Part shown: positions 5,111-5,294 of the stretch, piece by piece
How positions within the stretch are numbered: position 1 is the first letter of the stretch
Layout of the letters: each line of letters begins with the position of its first letter
Assembly: GCA_028700795.1 (NCBI GenBank)
Contig: JAQVRY010000098.1
Coordinates: 1-5,294 of the forward strand
Length of the DNA stretch: 5,294 nucleotides
Direction: 5' to 3'
Origin: Tissierellia bacterium
GTDB lineage: Bacteria; Bacillota; Clostridia; Tissierellales; Sedimentibacteraceae
Notes under the pieces: model-generated
What the model saw: the letters and a program-made list of their open reading frames with translations, nothing else
What the model was told of the DNA's origin: nothing
The model's database searches: none
Translations under genes and position numbers: made by a program

Positions 5111-5294
5111 TTTTTAACTCCCAAATTATTCAAAAATGGCTGGTGTACTAGTAATGGAAACCATCTCAAAGCAGCAGCCATTTCATATTCTTTTCTATCC
5201 TTTAAAATACTTATCTTTATCCAGTCTTCAATCCTTCTAACCTGGCCTTTTTGCAGAACAATGGTTACTTCTTCATTTTCTAATAATATTACAT
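5086..5294 (-). CDS. Unrecognised protein, C-terminal part (enters from right edge)
   Basis: I translated this by hand: 68 open codons from the window edge to TAA at 5086-5088. It contains 'VILLENEEVTIVLQKGQV', 'RRIEDWIKISILKDRKEY' and 'EMAAALRWFPLLVHQPF', and ends KKCIIMNLY. It reads as coding, with mixed hydrophobic and charged residues and no stops, and its last 25 nt overlap the start of the M20 peptidase gene, so the two are probably translationally coupled. I do not recognise the family from this tail; no catalytic motif, membrane segment or HTH is visible in it. The true start lies beyond the window. The stop could belong to a slightly out-of-frame readthrough, but the good ribosome site of the peptidase embedded within it is typical of overlapping operon genes. 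Confidence 0.6.
   Translation of the reverse strand, partial: VILLENEEVTIVLQKGQVRRIEDWIKISILKDRKEYEMAAALRWFPLLVHQPFLNNLGVKKCIIMNLY
5118..5122 (-). promoter_or_regulatory. Ribosome binding site of the M20 peptidase gene
   Basis: GGGAG lies 7 nt (TTAAAAA) before ATG 5110, inside the 3' end of the upstream gene. It fixes the start. Confidence 0.75.

Overview
This is an AT-rich window with Shine-Dalgarno-led genes. It holds a clostridial-type luxS, a long RocB-like M20 peptidase, a LemA/DUF2207 pair and a Uma2/DUF820 endonuclease. Together these point to a low-GC Firmicute, most likely a member of the Clostridia. That placement is inference from gene content and base composition; no species-specific marker is visible.

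Layout, left to right. (1) Positions 1-1027, minus strand: lemA followed by the 5' part of a secreted/membrane DUF2207 protein that runs off the left edge. The two overlap by 7 nt, so they form a coupled two-gene unit for envelope proteins. (2) Positions 1126-1542, minus strand: a decayed or frameshifted gene of unknown family. Three short open stretches join into one reading of about 138 codons if two homopolymer indels are corrected. (3) Positions 1584-2153, plus strand: an intact Uma2-family PD-(D/E)XK endonuclease-like gene with its own promoter and a strong ribosome binding site. It is the only plus-strand gene. (4) Positions 2169-3248, minus strand: luxS with a clear promoter. It is followed after 14 nt by the broken remains of a second gene or genes: a 54-residue TIR-domain N-terminus, then a frame-shifted NAD-binding (Rossmann-like) piece, then a helix-turn-helix tail put out of frame by a 4-bp tandem duplication. 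(5) Positions 3249-3439: an intergenic spacer with a dispersed-repeat-like element and a perfect long hairpin. (6) Positions 3440-5294, minus strand: a RocB-like M20 metallopeptidase overlapping the 3' end of an unrecognised gene that enters from the right edge.

The intact genes are ordinary housekeeping or metabolic functions: AI-2/activated methyl cycle, a peptide or amino-acid hydrolase, envelope proteins. The main interest lies between them. The window has two zones of gene decay (1126-1542 and 2169-2680) on either side of the Uma2 gene, and the second preserves a TIR/Rossmann/HTH combination that was apparently cotranscribed with luxS. No tRNA, rRNA, CRISPR array or transposase was seen.
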